DNA of 64,000 nucleotides from CALJFL01 sp964590005. GTDB lineage: Bacteria; Pseudomonadota; Gammaproteobacteria; Pseudomonadales; Halieaceae. Below the pieces are notes generated by a model. It was not told where the DNA came from and made no database searches. It saw nothing but the letters and a program-made list of their open reading frames with translations. The stretch's first letter is position 1; every line of letters begins with the position of its first letter. Both the position numbers and the translations under genes were made by a program. The DNA lies in NCBI GenBank assembly GCA_964590005.1, contig CAZPVJ010000040.1, positions 34,781 to 98,780 on the forward strand, written 5' to 3'. Below are positions 8,118-17,121 of the stretch, in pieces.

Positions 8118-10238
8118 ATGAACACAGCGCTTTACGATTATCGCAAATACTGGGCTGAGTGTTTTGGTCCGGCACCTGAGCTGCCTATGACCCGCGCTGA
8201 GATGGACGCGCTGGGCTGGGACAGTTGCGACATTATCATTGTCACTGGCGACGCCTATGTCGATCACCCCAGCTTTGGTATGGCAGTGGTGGGACGGGTG
8301 CTGGAAGCACAGGGATTCCGGGTAGGTATTATTGCGCAACCCGACTGGACCAGTGCGGAGCCCTTCAAAGCCCTGGGTCGCCCCAACCTGTTTTTCGGTG
8401 TCGCCGCCGGCAACATGGACTCAATGATTAATCGCTACACCGCCGACAGGAAAAGGCGTAATGACGATGCTTACACACCCGGGAATGTGGGTGGCAAGCG
8501 ACCTGACCGGGCAGTGATTGTTTACAGCCAAAGAGTGAAGGAAGCCTATCGCGACGTTCCCCTGGTGGTCGGTAGCATTGAGGCAAGCCTGCGCCGAATC
8601 GCCCACTACGACTACTGGAGCGATAAAGTGAGGCGTTCTGTGCTGATGGACAGCCGTGCAGACCTACTGGTCTACGGCAATGCCGAACGGGCCATCGTCG
8701 ACATTGCTCATCGGCTGGCGGGTGGCGAACCGGTCAACCAGATTCGCGACCTGCGGGGTACCGCATTCGTTCGCAAGCGAGTACCCGATGGATGGCACGA
8801 AGTCGACTCCACGTCTATTGACGTGGTGGGGCCGGTTACGAACCCGGTAAACCCCTACGAAGATACACGGACTGAAGCCTGCAGCACAAAGGACAAACAG
8901 GACGATACCGGCGAGACCGTACGCCTGGTAGGTGACATCACGGAGGCAAACAACTCAGTTATCCGTATTCCCGCCTACGAGACAGTCAGGGAGGATCCCG
9001 CTCTGTACGCGCATGCCTCGCGCATACTGCACAAAGAGACCAACCCTTACAACGCACGACCGCTGGTGCAGGCTCACGGCGATCGCGACGTTTGGCTTAA
9101 CCCACCGCCGATACCGCTGGAAACCCAGGAGATGGACTGGGTTTTCGAGTTGCCCTATACGCGCCTGCCGCACAGCAGTTATGGTGATGCGCCAATCCCC
9201 GCCTACGAAATGATCCGCCACTCCGTGAACATCATGCGCGGCTGCTTTGGCGGCTGTACTTTCTGCTCTATAACCGAGCATGAGGGACGCATCATCCAGA
9301 ACCGCTCCGAGGACTCGATTATTCGTGAGGTCGAGGCCATTCGGGACACCTCCCCGGCGTTCACCGGCGTCATTTCTGACCTGGGCGGCCCAACTGCCAA
9401 CATGTGGCGGCTCGCCTGTAAAAGTAAAGAGGTCGAGGCCAAATGTCGCAAGCTCAGCTGCGTGTTCCCGGGCATTTGCAAAAACTTGCAAACTGACCAG
9501 ACACCCCTGGTAAATCTGTACCGCAGGGCGCGCAACGTTGAGGGGGTCAAAAAAGTCCTGATCGCGTCAGGCCTGCGCTACGATCTGGCGGTAGAAACGC
9601 CTGAATACGTCAAGGAACTGGTCAGTCACCACGTGGGTGGATACCTGAAGATCGCCCCTGAGCATACCGAAGACGGCCCGCTCAACAAGATGATGAAACC
9701 CGGTATTGGCAGTTACGACCGCTTCAAAGCCCTGTTCGAAAAGTATTCCCGTGAAGCGGGCAAGGAGCAATACCTGATCCCCTACTTCATAGCCGCCCAC
9801 CCGGGTACCAGCGACCGGGACATGATGAACCTGGCGCTCTGGCTAAAGCGAAACAAGTTTCGTGCAGATCAGGTGCAGACCTTCTACCCCTCCCCCATGG
9901 CGACGGCAACCGCCATGTATTACAGCGGCAAGAATCCGTTGAAAAAGGTCAGTCGGAACAGCGACGTGATGCCCACCGTCAAAAACCTGACACAACGGCG
10001 TTTGCACAAGGCGTTTTTGCGCTACCATGACCCCGATAACTGGCCCGAGTTGCGCAGGGCACTGAAAAAAATGGGCCGCTCCGACCTCATCGGGAATGGA
10101 AAAGTCCATCTGGTGCCACCCCGTCAACCCGCCAAACGGCACCACGTGGTTCCGGCGCAGGGCAACGCTTTTACAACCCAACACCAGGGCCTGCCGAGAA
10201 ATCCCTCCCGGCCCAGGCGCGGAAAAAAACGCAACTAG
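8118..10238 (+). CDS. ygiQ: YgiQ family radical SAM protein
   Basis: Radical S-adenosylmethionine enzyme of the UPF0313/YgiQ family, 706 residues. An N-terminal region (about 1-350) with B12-binding-like character precedes the radical SAM core, whose cluster ligands are Cys376, Cys380 and Cys383 in CFGGCTFC. The core continues with conserved DLGGPTANM and a KIAPEHTEDGPLNKMMKPG stretch. The C-terminus is basic and rich in Arg/Lys/Pro, as in other members. The reaction is not established for the family. The ATG lies 14 bases after the receptor stop, so it may be transcribed with it, though no functional link is evident. The following ytfJ-like gene begins 31 bases downstream. Confidence 0.92.
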   Translation: MNTALYDYRKYWAECFGPAPELPMTRAEMDALGWDSCDIIIVTGDAYVDHPSFGMAVVGRVLEAQGFRVGIIAQPDWTSAEPFKALGRPNLFFGVAAGNMDSMINRYTADRKRRNDDAYTPGNVGGKRPDRAVIVYSQRVKEAYRDVPLVVGSIEASLRRIAHYDYWSDKVRRSVLMDSRADLLVYGNAERAIVDIAHRLAGGEPVNQIRDLRGTAFVRKRVPDGWHEVDSTSIDVVGPVTNPVNPYEDTRTEACSTKDKQDDTGETVRLVGDITEANNSVIRIPAYETVREDPALYAHASRILHKETNPYNARPLVQAHGDRDVWLNPPPIPLETQEMDWVFELPYTRLPHSSYGDAPIPAYEMIRHSVNIMRGCFGGCTFCSITEHEGRIIQNRSEDSIIREVEAIRDTSPAFTGVISDLGGPTANMWRLACKSKEVEAKCRKLSCVFPGICKNLQTDQTPLVNLYRRARNVEGVKKVLIASGLRYDLAVETPEYVKELVSHHVGGYLKIAPEHTEDGPLNKMMKPGIGSYDRFKALFEKYSREAGKEQYLIPYFIAAHPGTSDRDMMNLALWLKRNKFRADQVQTFYPSPMATATAMYYSGKNPLKKVSRNSDVMPTVKNLTQRRLHKAFLRYHDPDNWPELRRALKKMGRSDLIGNGKVHLVPPRQPAKRHHVVPAQGNAFTTQHQGLPRNPSRPRRGKKRN

Positions 10239-10269
10239 CACAACCACGTCAAATGGAGGACCGTACGTC

Positions 10270-10827
10270 GTGATAACAAGATCCTTTGCTTTCCCAGCGT
10301 TGCTGCTGGCGCTTGCCTGGCCTGCAACGGCCCAACCCCTGGCTGAAGCAACCCCATTGCCTCCAGTCACCATTGAAGATAAGGGTGAATTGCTCCTGGA
10401 GGGCGAGGACTTCAGCTACACCGCCTGGAGCTCGCAGCTGAATCCCGGCAAGGTTCACGTCGTGCAGTACTTCGCTGGCACGATGGGCGACAGCAAGACC
10501 TTTGAGCCCTTCACTGACTTGCTACAGGAAGAGCTGGACCACCGTAGCTACCACGTCACCACCATCGTAAACCTGGACGCCTCCCTGTGGGGCACGACAG
10601 GATTCGTTATCTCGGAGGTGAAGGCCAGCAAAAAGAAGTTTCCCGATGCCACTATGGTGCTGGACGCTGAAGGCACTGGCGCCACTGTCTGGGACCTGGG
10701 CGAAAAAGGGGCAGTTCTGGCGATTCTCGATAAAGACGGCGTAGTTCGCTACCTGACCCGGGAACCCATGTCAGCCGAAGAGCTCAGCGCCTCACTGGAG
10801 CTCGTGCGCTCGCAAATAGACAGTTAG
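10270..10827 (+). CDS. ytfJ: YtfJ family periplasmic thioredoxin-fold protein
   Basis: Secreted protein of 185 residues matching the YtfJ family by its NPGKVHVVQYFAGTMGDSK segment, the TTIVNLDASLWGTTGFV segment and the C-terminal LDKDGVVRYLTREPMS region, which has a thioredoxin-like fold. It lacks a CxxC active site, so redox activity is doubtful and the function is unknown. The frame is open further upstream, but GTG at 10270 is chosen because GGAGG lies 10 bases before it and it produces a clean signal peptide (RSFAFPALLLALAWPATAQP). The gene follows ygiQ closely and may share its transcript. After it, a 228-base gap leads to the rubrerythrin operon. Confidence 0.85.
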   Translation: MITRSFAFPALLLALAWPATAQPLAEATPLPPVTIEDKGELLLEGEDFSYTAWSSQLNPGKVHVVQYFAGTMGDSKTFEPFTDLLQEELDHRSYHVTTIVNLDASLWGTTGFVISEVKASKKKFPDATMVLDAEGTGATVWDLGEKGAVLAILDKDGVVRYLTREPMSAEELSASLELVRSQIDS

Positions 10828-11055
10828 CTGCCGGCTAGTACCCGTCTGGAGAGACGTACCAAAAAGGCAACGGCCGCACCGCCTGAACCAGCACCCTGAA
10901 CACGCCCTGGCGGCCGCCCTGACTATAATTTGCCCAATCAGTTTTCTAGATCAGTTTAATCAATATTATTCATTGGAGAGATGATCCATAGTGGTCTACC
11001 TTCAGTACAATCCTTGAACCATTCAGGGTGCCACCCATAATTAAGGAGACAGACC
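10828..11055 (+). promoter_or_regulatory. Upstream region of the rubrerythrin operon with a TATAAT hexamer
   Basis: An AT-rich stretch between ytfJ and the rubrerythrin gene. A perfect TATAAT lies at 10924-10929 but without a convincing -35 partner. Two copies of ATCAGTTT follow within about 30 bases (near 10936 and 10951), which could be an operator half-site pair. A strong AAGGAG sits 8 bases before the rubrerythrin ATG. The exact promoter and regulator cannot be assigned from sequence alone; an activator-dependent promoter would explain the missing -35. Confidence 0.35.
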
Positions 11056-11475
11056 ATGTCACTGAAAGACAGCCAAACCGAACAGAACCTGAAAGACGCC
11101 TTTGCTGGCGAATCCCAGGCCAACCGTCGCTACCTGTATTTCGCCGCCAAGGCGGACGTCGAGGGATATAACGACGTGGCAGCCGTCTTCCGCTCCACTG
11201 CCGAAGGTGAAACCGGCCACGCTCACGGTCACCTTGAGTACCTCGAGGAAACCGGCGACCCGGCTACTGGTCTGCCCATAGGCGGCACCGCGGATAACCT
11301 GAAGGCCGCTATTGCTGGTGAGACCCACGAGTACACCGACATGTACCCCGGCATGGCCAAGACCGCGCGCGACGAAGGCTTCGACGAGATTGCCGACTGG
11401 ATGGAGACGCTGGCCAAGGCGGAACGCAGCCACGCCAATCGCTTCCAGAAAGCCCTCGACGGCCTGGACGACTAA
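11056..11475 (+). CDS. Rubrerythrin-type diiron protein without rubredoxin domain
   Basis: Ferritin-like four-helix diiron protein of 139 residues. Likely iron ligands follow the rubrerythrin pattern: Glu19 in AGES, Glu52 and His55 in EGETGHAHGH, Glu89 and Glu92 in AGETHEY, Glu123 and His126 in AERSHANRF. The family usually reduces hydrogen peroxide in the cytoplasm with electrons from a fused or separate rubredoxin. No C-terminal CxxC rubredoxin domain is present, so an outside electron donor is needed. The next gene encodes an Fe-S protein that could be that donor (inference). A strong ribosome site (AAGGAG) and a hairpin after the stop suggest that this gene is expressed more than its downstream partners. 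Confidence 0.93.
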   Translation: MSLKDSQTEQNLKDAFAGESQANRRYLYFAAKADVEGYNDVAAVFRSTAEGETGHAHGHLEYLEETGDPATGLPIGGTADNLKAAIAGETHEYTDMYPGMAKTARDEGFDEIADWMETLAKAERSHANRFQKALDGLDD

Positions 11476-11487
11476 CCCAGCAGTTCC

Positions 11488-11512
11488 GGCGGGCGGCACT
11501 GCGCTGCCCGCC
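11488..11512 (+). terminator. Hairpin between rubrerythrin and Fe-S protein genes
   Basis: GGCGGGC (11488-11494) pairs with GCCCGCC (11506-11512) around an 11-base loop and is followed by a pyrimidine-rich run CTCTTCCTTTCC. It is a partial intrinsic terminator or an mRNA-stabilising hairpin inside the operon and would lower expression of the two downstream genes relative to rubrerythrin. Confidence 0.5.
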
Positions 11513-11544
11513 CTCTTCCTTTCCTAACCACGAGGGATGCTAAC

Positions 11545-12867
11545 GTGAGAGAAGGCAGCCTGGAGGCGCCCACGCGCCATCCTATCGACTGGCAATCCGA
11601 TGATTTCTGGAATAGGGAAAAGCTCGAGGCCGAGCTGGAGCGCGTCTATGACATCTGCCACGGGTGCCGGCGCTGCGTCAGCTTGTGCGACTCTTTTCCC
11701 ACGCTGTTCGACCTGGTGGACGAATCGGACACCATGGAGGTCGACGGTGTCGATAAAGCCGACTACAACAAGGTCGTCGAACAGTGCTACCTCTGCGACC
11801 TGTGCTACATGACCAAATGCCCTTACGTGCCCCCCCATGAGTGGAACGTGGATTTCCCCCACCTGATGCTGCGCGCCAAAGCCGTCAATTTCCGCGAGAA
11901 CGGGGCCAAACTGCGCGACCGTGTACTCACGAGCACCGACACCGTTTTCGGACTCACCTCCATCCCGCTCGTCGACGTGACGGTGAATGCCGTGAACAAG
12001 AGCACAGGGATGCGAAAGCTTTTCGACTCGACGCTGGGCATACATCACGAAGCACCAGTACCCCAGTTTCATAGCAACACCCTGCGCAAGCGGGTCAAGC
12101 CGATGATAGAGCCAATTGAGCCGACACCGGTCGGAGATACCACCGGCAAGGTCGCTCTCTATGCCACCTGCTATGGCAATTACAACAGTCCGGAAATTGG
12201 CGAGGATTTCGTCAAGGTGTTCCAGCACAATGGCATTCACATCGACATTGTCCCCAAAGAAAAATGCTGCGGCATGCCCAAGCTGGAGCTTGGCGACCTC
12301 GACGCAGTCGCAAAGTTGAAGGACGCAAACATCCCAGTTCTGGCAAAACTGGTCGACGAGGGCTATGACCTTATTGCCCCGATTCCCTCATGCGTACTGA
12401 TGTACAAACAGGAATTACCACTGATGTACCCGGATGACCCGGACGTGCAAAAGGTCAAAACAGCCTTCTTCGATCCGTTTGAATACCTGTGGAAGCGTCA
12501 CCGCGGCGACGCGCTGAAGACGGAATTCCCCAATGCCATGGGTGACATCGCCTACCAGGTGGCCTGTCACCAACGTGTGCAAAACATCGGCCTGAAAACC
12601 CGCGACGTGTTGAACCTGATACCGGATACGGAGGTGACGGCGCAGGAGCGCTGCTCGGGCCATGATGGCACTTATGCGATTAAAACCGAGACCCGTGACA
12701 AATCCGTTAAAATTGCCCGCCCGGTGGTCAGGAAGGTGGACCAGCAGGAGCCTGCACACTTTATGAGTGATTGCCCCATGGCCGCCACCCAGATCGCCGA
12801 TCTTTCTGAAAAAGTAGATCGGGCCGAGCACCCCATGACGCTATTGCGGATGGCCTACGGCCTTTAG
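11545..12867 (+). CDS. GlpC/HdrBC-like Fe-S oxidoreductase (CCG domain) linked to rubrerythrin
   Basis: Predicted cytoplasmic electron carrier of 440 residues. The N-terminal half has two ferredoxin-type clusters: Cys38/41/44/48 (CHGCRRCVSLC) and Cys81/84/87/92 (CYLCDLCYMTKCP, with four residues before the last Cys). The C-terminal half has two cysteine-rich CCG-type domains of the kind found in GlpC and heterodisulfide reductase HdrB: Cys209 with Cys241-Cys242 (CCGMPK), and Cys341 with Cys370 and Cys410. In the second domain the usual CCG reads CSG (Cys370-Ser371). It is not GlpC itself: no glpA/glpB neighbours, and rubrerythrin and DUF3501 flank it. GTG start is supported by a GAGG 9-10 bases upstream. 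Delivery of electrons to the diiron protein is inferred. Confidence 0.85.
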   Translation: MREGSLEAPTRHPIDWQSDDFWNREKLEAELERVYDICHGCRRCVSLCDSFPTLFDLVDESDTMEVDGVDKADYNKVVEQCYLCDLCYMTKCPYVPPHEWNVDFPHLMLRAKAVNFRENGAKLRDRVLTSTDTVFGLTSIPLVDVTVNAVNKSTGMRKLFDSTLGIHHEAPVPQFHSNTLRKRVKPMIEPIEPTPVGDTTGKVALYATCYGNYNSPEIGEDFVKVFQHNGIHIDIVPKEKCCGMPKLELGDLDAVAKLKDANIPVLAKLVDEGYDLIAPIPSCVLMYKQELPLMYPDDPDVQKVKTAFFDPFEYLWKRHRGDALKTEFPNAMGDIAYQVACHQRVQNIGLKTRDVLNLIPDTEVTAQERCSGHDGTYAIKTETRDKSVKIARPVVRKVDQQEPAHFMSDCPMAATQIADLSEKVDRAEHPMTLLRMAYGL

Positions 12868-12886
12868 GATACAGCCAGGAGTTACT

Positions 12887-13489
12887 ATGATGCCTCACCT
12901 CTCACGCGCCGACCTGTGGTCGCTTGAAGAATACGCTGAACAGCGCCCGACCTTTCGCGCCCGCGTTCTGGCGCACAAAAAATCTCGCCAGTTACCACTG
13001 GGAGAACACGCCCGACTGTATTTCGAGGATGCGCTGACCATCAAATACCAAATCCAGGAAATGCTGCGCATCGAGAAGGTATTCGAAGCCGAGGGTATTA
13101 ACGAGGAACTGGAAGCCTACAACCCATTGATCCCCGATGGCCATAACTGGAAGGCCACCTTCATGATTGAATATGAGGATGCCGAAGAGCGCGCCGAGCG
13201 TCTCGCCGAAATGATTGGCATTGAAGACAAAGTGTGGCTACAGGTGGGTAACGGCGAAAAAATCTACGCTATCGCCGATGAAGACCTTGATCGCTCAAAC
13301 GACGTCAAGACATCTTCCGTTCATTTTATGCGTTTCGAGTTAAGCGCGGACATGATCTCAGCCGCGCAGCAGGGCGAGCCTATCAGCGCCGGCATTGAGC
13401 ATCCCGCTTATACAGTAGCGGCGCACATGATCGATGATGCAACCCGGCAATCTCTGGTTGCAGATCTCAACCCCGTCAAGGTTCACTGA
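12887..13489 (+). CDS. DUF3501 family protein
   Basis: Soluble 200-residue protein of the DUF3501 family, recognised from the opening RADLWSLEEYAEQRPTFR, the ALTIKYQIQEMLRIEKVFE helix and the LIPDGHNWKATFMIEY stretch. No catalytic motif, cysteine cluster or membrane segment is visible. It is rich in Glu and probably mostly helical in its first half. An AGGAG lies just before a tandem ATGATG, and the gene begins 19 bases after the Fe-S protein stop, so it belongs to the same operon. Its repeated company with rubrerythrin and CCG proteins in other genomes (general knowledge) suggests an accessory or assembly role; the molecular function is unknown. Confidence 0.82.
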   Translation: MMPHLSRADLWSLEEYAEQRPTFRARVLAHKKSRQLPLGEHARLYFEDALTIKYQIQEMLRIEKVFEAEGINEELEAYNPLIPDGHNWKATFMIEYEDAEERAERLAEMIGIEDKVWLQVGNGEKIYAIADEDLDRSNDVKTSSVHFMRFELSADMISAAQQGEPISAGIEHPAYTVAAHMIDDATRQSLVADLNPVKVH

Positions 13490-13495
13490 AGCCGC

Positions 13496-13517
13496 GGCGC
13501 ACCGGCTCGGCTGCGCC
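13496..13517 (+). terminator. GC-rich hairpin after the DUF3501 gene
   Basis: GGCGCACCG pairs with CGG(C)TGCGCC around a GCT loop with one bulged C. No U-run follows, so it is a weak terminator at best; it lies 6 bases before the next ATG and would also limit ribosome access to that start. Confidence 0.35.
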
Positions 13518-13522
13518 CCGTT

Positions 13523-14350
13523 ATGGACCTTATAGTTTTTGATCTCGATGGCACACTGCTTAACAAGCGGTCAGCCATTTCAGATTACACCCGTGAAACG
13601 CTGGAAATGCTGCAGGCTCGCGGTATCGCTTATACCGTCGCAACCGGGCGAGCCCTGCACGCCGCCAACACACTACTCGAAGGCCACGGTTTTCATCTAC
13701 CCCGCATATACAAGAACGGAGTCGTCATCTGGAGCCCGGAGCACGGCCGATACAGCCATCGGCATCTGCTCACACAGGGTGAAATACGTCACCTGCTACA
13801 GGCGTTCATCGAGCAGGAGCTCACCCCGTTCCTGTTTACCCTGGAGCCGGGGGATCGCCACGCCGTATACCACTCACCACTACTCAATGATACGGAGAGA
13901 CGACTGGTCAAGGCATTCAGCGAGGAGCGTCAGCTCCCTGTAATGCCCCTCGCCGAACTACCCGGTGACGCAGACATTACCAATATCAGCGCTCTCGGAT
14001 CCAAATCCGCGATCGAAGCGGTGGCAAACCTGGTTCATGATGAGCCCGGCCTGATCGCCTACATGGGTGTAGCCATGGAAAATGAGTCACTGTGCTGGCT
14101 GGACCTGCATCATGCCGAAGGCAACAAGGGCAGCGCAGTGGCCAGCCTGAAAGAAGAGCTGGGTGTTGAACGCGTTATTTGCTTTGGTGACAGTGACAAC
14201 GACCTGACCATGTTCGAACTCGCGGATGAGGCTTATGCGCCCGACAATGCCAAGTCGGAAGTTAAAGCTGCCGCCAACGCGGTTATTGGACATCACGATG
14301 AGGATGGCATTGCCCGGTTTCTCAGGGAAAGGTTCAGCCTTGATGGTTAA
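13523..14350 (+). CDS. HAD superfamily Cof-type phosphatase
   Basis: Cytoplasmic haloacid-dehalogenase-type hydrolase, 275 residues, of the HAD-IIB (Cof) subfamily that dephosphorylates sugar phosphates, flavin or cofactor precursors. Motif I is DLDGTLL at residues 7-13 with the nucleophile Asp7, motif II is in TVATGRA, motif III is the lysine in HAEGNKGSA, and motif IV is CFGDSDNDLTMFE. A cap domain of about 100 residues lies between motifs II and III. No ribosome site is visible and a GC hairpin sits directly upstream, so translation may be low or coupled. The gene ends tail-to-tail with hrpB, 15 bases apart. Confidence 0.9.
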   Translation: MDLIVFDLDGTLLNKRSAISDYTRETLEMLQARGIAYTVATGRALHAANTLLEGHGFHLPRIYKNGVVIWSPEHGRYSHRHLLTQGEIRHLLQAFIEQELTPFLFTLEPGDRHAVYHSPLLNDTERRLVKAFSEERQLPVMPLAELPGDADITNISALGSKSAIEAVANLVHDEPGLIAYMGVAMENESLCWLDLHHAEGNKGSAVASLKEELGVERVICFGDSDNDLTMFELADEAYAPDNAKSEVKAAANAVIGHHDEDGIARFLRERFSLDG

Positions 14351-14365
14351 TCGGGACGCTGGCCG

Positions 14366-16936
14366 CTAGGTCGACTCCAGTCGCCGTTTAACGTGTGCCG
14401 TCGCTGGTGCTTCTGCAGGATTCTCTGGCCAGGGGTGCTTGGGATACCGGCCACGCATCTCCTTTCGTACTTCCAGGTAGCTATCCCGCCAGAACCCGGC
14501 GAGATCCTGGGTCACCTGAACCGGCCGGCGAGCCGGCGACAACAGATGTATCTGCAGCGTCACCCGCCCGTCTGCAATCGTCGGGGTATTCAGGCAACCA
14601 AACATTTCCTGCAGCTTAACCGCCAGAACCGGCGGATTCTGGCTATAGTCCACGGCGATACTGGAACCCGATGGCACCGCGAGCTTCTCCGGTGCCAGAC
14701 GTTCTAACTCCAGGGGTAGTGGCCAGGGCAAAAGGCTCAGCAGCACCGTTTTGAGGTCTATTGACTGGAAGTCCTCCAGTTTACGGACCTCTCCAAGGTA
14801 CGGTAGCAACCACTGTTCGAGTGTCGCCATGAGCGCCTCGTCCGACAAATCCGGCCAGCGATTGGACTCGCCGCCCTGCTCCAACTGATGCAGCAGATTG
14901 ACGCGACTGCGCCACTGCTCAAGTGCCGGCGTCCAGGGCAACAAATCCAAACCGCGGTTTCTCACCACGCCCACCAGCGCCTCGTCCCGGGCATCTTCAG
15001 GCACAGTGGCCAGCGGCTCACTGGACAACAACAGACGACCCACCATATGGCGCCGCTCGGTAATGAACTGACCCTTGCGGTCGTCCCACTCGACGCAGTC
15101 TTCAACTCGAACCAGAGGCGACAGAATCTCGCCGAAACAGGCGGGGTTTAATGCCGTGCCCGAAAAAATTCGGTCGGCTGACTCACCCCTGTGGCCACCA
15201 ATTTCCGCCACTACCAACCAGCTTTCCCCGGCCAGCCTATCCTCAGCGGGCAACAGCGCGCTGCGGCCATTGCCCAGCTGGTACTCAGTGCCATCCCCGG
15301 GGGTCCGCATTTTGGCGATCCGGTCGGGATACGCGCTCGCCAGCAACACGCCCAATACGTCCCCCTCGGCTACAGCGAGGGCGAAGCGCCTGGGTTTGTG
15401 AACCTCGGTGGCAATACGACCGTAACGCCGCGCCTGTGACCAGGTACGCTTGAACCAGCCCTGCAATTGCCGCGGACATGGCAGGTCACCCATCAACAGC
15501 GCGATTGTGATGGCCATGTCGACACCCCGATCCGCCATCGGATTGCGTTCTGACAGTACGGCGGCGAGCAGGCAGGCAGTTTCTGTTGCGTCGATATCGC
15601 AACCAACAAGCAGCATATGAGCGAGCCGTGGGTGCAGCGGGATCTGGGCCAAGCGCACGCCGTGCGGGGTCAATTGCCATTGTTCACTGGCACCACGAAA
15701 CGCAGCACCACAAGCCTCCAGGACTGAAACTGCCTGGGCAAACGGCCCTGCGGGTGGTGCGTCAAGCCAGCTCAGGTCGTCGGGATCATCAACGCCCCAG
15801 GCCAACAGTTGCAGGGCCAGTGGCGCGAGGTCTGCCTGCAGTATCTCCGGTGTGCCATGGGCGACAAGGCGCCGTTGCTGCTCCTCGCTCCACAGGCGAT
15901 AACAAACCCCGGGGCCAAGTCGTCCTGCCCGCCCCGCCCGCTGCTCTGCGGAGGCCCTGGAAATACGACGGGTTGTCAGGCGGGTCATGCCCGTCGCCGG
16001 ATCAAAGACGGCCTCGCGCACCAGGCCACAATCTACAACGGTATCCACGCCCTCTATCGTCAGGCTGGTTTCAGCAATATTGGTCGCCAGCACTACCTTG
16101 CGATTGCCCGGCGCCGCGGCTTTGATGGCCAGCTCCTGCTGCTCCAGTGGAAGTCCCCCGTACAGCGGCGACAGCCTCACGGGTTCCATGCTGGTCTCGC
16201 CGACCAGCGGCGCCAGGTCACGACCGACCCGATTAATCTCGGCTTGCCCCGGCAAAAATACGAGGATACTGCCTTCGGTCTCCCGCAGCGCCTGCAGCAC
16301 TGCGTGTACTGCCCTGGGAACGATGGGGTTCTGTAACTGATACGGTTCGCCGTAGCGCATCTCCACGGGATACTGACGCCCTTCGGAGGCCAGTAGTGGC
16401 GCTCCACCCAGCAATTCGGCAACGCGCTCACCATCGAGAGTCGCCGACATAACCAGAACCTTTAGCGGCGCGTCGTCCCTGAATAATTCTCGCGCCTGTA
16501 AGGACAGGGCTAGTCCGAGATCGGAATCAAGATTGCGTTCATGGAATTCATCAAAAATTACCAGCCCCACACCTTCCAGCGAAGGATCGCGTTGTAACTG
16601 GCGCGTCAGAACACCCTCGGTTATCACCTCCACCCGGGTTCGGGCAGACGTCACGGTATCCATGCGGATGCGATAGCCGACGGTATCACCGACATCTTCC
16701 CCCAATAGCTGGGCCATGCGAGCTGCTGAGGCACGGGCCGCCATCCGCCGTGGCTCAAGCATCAGTATTTTCTGGCCGGCTAACCACGGCTGATCGAGCA
16801 GCGCCAGGGGCACGACAGTTGTCTTGCCGGCTCCGGGAGGAGCCTGCAATACCGCCTGGTCGCTGACGGCCAAACTGGCCTTCAACTCCTCCAGGATTTC
16901 GTAGATAGGCAGGTGATCTGTCGCTGACGGTAGCAT
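14366..16936 (-). CDS. hrpB: ATP-dependent RNA helicase HrpB
   Basis: DExH-box helicase of 856 residues in the HrpB family. Motif I QAPPGAGKTT lies at 31-40, motif II reads DEFH (129-132) as in HrpB rather than DEAH, motif III is SAT (VMSATLDG), and motif VI is in QRAGRAGRLGPG. The winged-helix and HrpB C-terminal domains follow, ending in a basic HVKRRLEST tail. The open frame reaches 35 codons further upstream, but the ATG at 16936 (MLPSATDHLPIYEIL) matches where family members begin. E. coli HrpB is about 810 residues. The role in the cell is poorly defined. It is a single-gene unit facing the HAD gene. Confidence 0.94.
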   Translation of the reverse strand: MLPSATDHLPIYEILEELKASLAVSDQAVLQAPPGAGKTTVVPLALLDQPWLAGQKILMLEPRRMAARASAARMAQLLGEDVGDTVGYRIRMDTVTSARTRVEVITEGVLTRQLQRDPSLEGVGLVIFDEFHERNLDSDLGLALSLQARELFRDDAPLKVLVMSATLDGERVAELLGGAPLLASEGRQYPVEMRYGEPYQLQNPIVPRAVHAVLQALRETEGSILVFLPGQAEINRVGRDLAPLVGETSMEPVRLSPLYGGLPLEQQELAIKAAAPGNRKVVLATNIAETSLTIEGVDTVVDCGLVREAVFDPATGMTRLTTRRISRASAEQRAGRAGRLGPGVCYRLWSEEQQRRLVAHGTPEILQADLAPLALQLLAWGVDDPDDLSWLDAPPAGPFAQAVSVLEACGAAFRGASEQWQLTPHGVRLAQIPLHPRLAHMLLVGCDIDATETACLLAAVLSERNPMADRGVDMAITIALLMGDLPCPRQLQGWFKRTWSQARRYGRIATEVHKPRRFALAVAEGDVLGVLLASAYPDRIAKMRTPGDGTEYQLGNGRSALLPAEDRLAGESWLVVAEIGGHRGESADRIFSGTALNPACFGEILSPLVRVEDCVEWDDRKGQFITERRHMVGRLLLSSEPLATVPEDARDEALVGVVRNRGLDLLPWTPALEQWRSRVNLLHQLEQGGESNRWPDLSDEALMATLEQWLLPYLGEVRKLEDFQSIDLKTVLLSLLPWPLPLELERLAPEKLAVPSGSSIAVDYSQNPPVLAVKLQEMFGCLNTPTIADGRVTLQIHLLSPARRPVQVTQDLAGFWRDSYLEVRKEMRGRYPKHPWPENPAEAPATAHVKRRLEST

Positions 16937-17121
16937 CCAGCCATAGTAGCCGAGCCGGGGTTTGCTGGCTATGCAACGCGATACCCGTGAGGGGTAAGGA
17001 ATTGCGCCCTTAACAACCGCCCACGCACCAGCCTGGTGCAATCCCGTCGCTCAATCCCCGCAAGGCAGCACCCAAACTGTCATCATGAGGTCATATTGGA
17101 CTCTTAAGCTAGGTCTCCGGC

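Noticed and set aside
10838..10859. Hairpin GTACCCGTCT/AGACGTAC after the ytfJ-like gene
   Set aside because: No U-run after it on the coding strand and a two-base bulge; not convincing as terminator.
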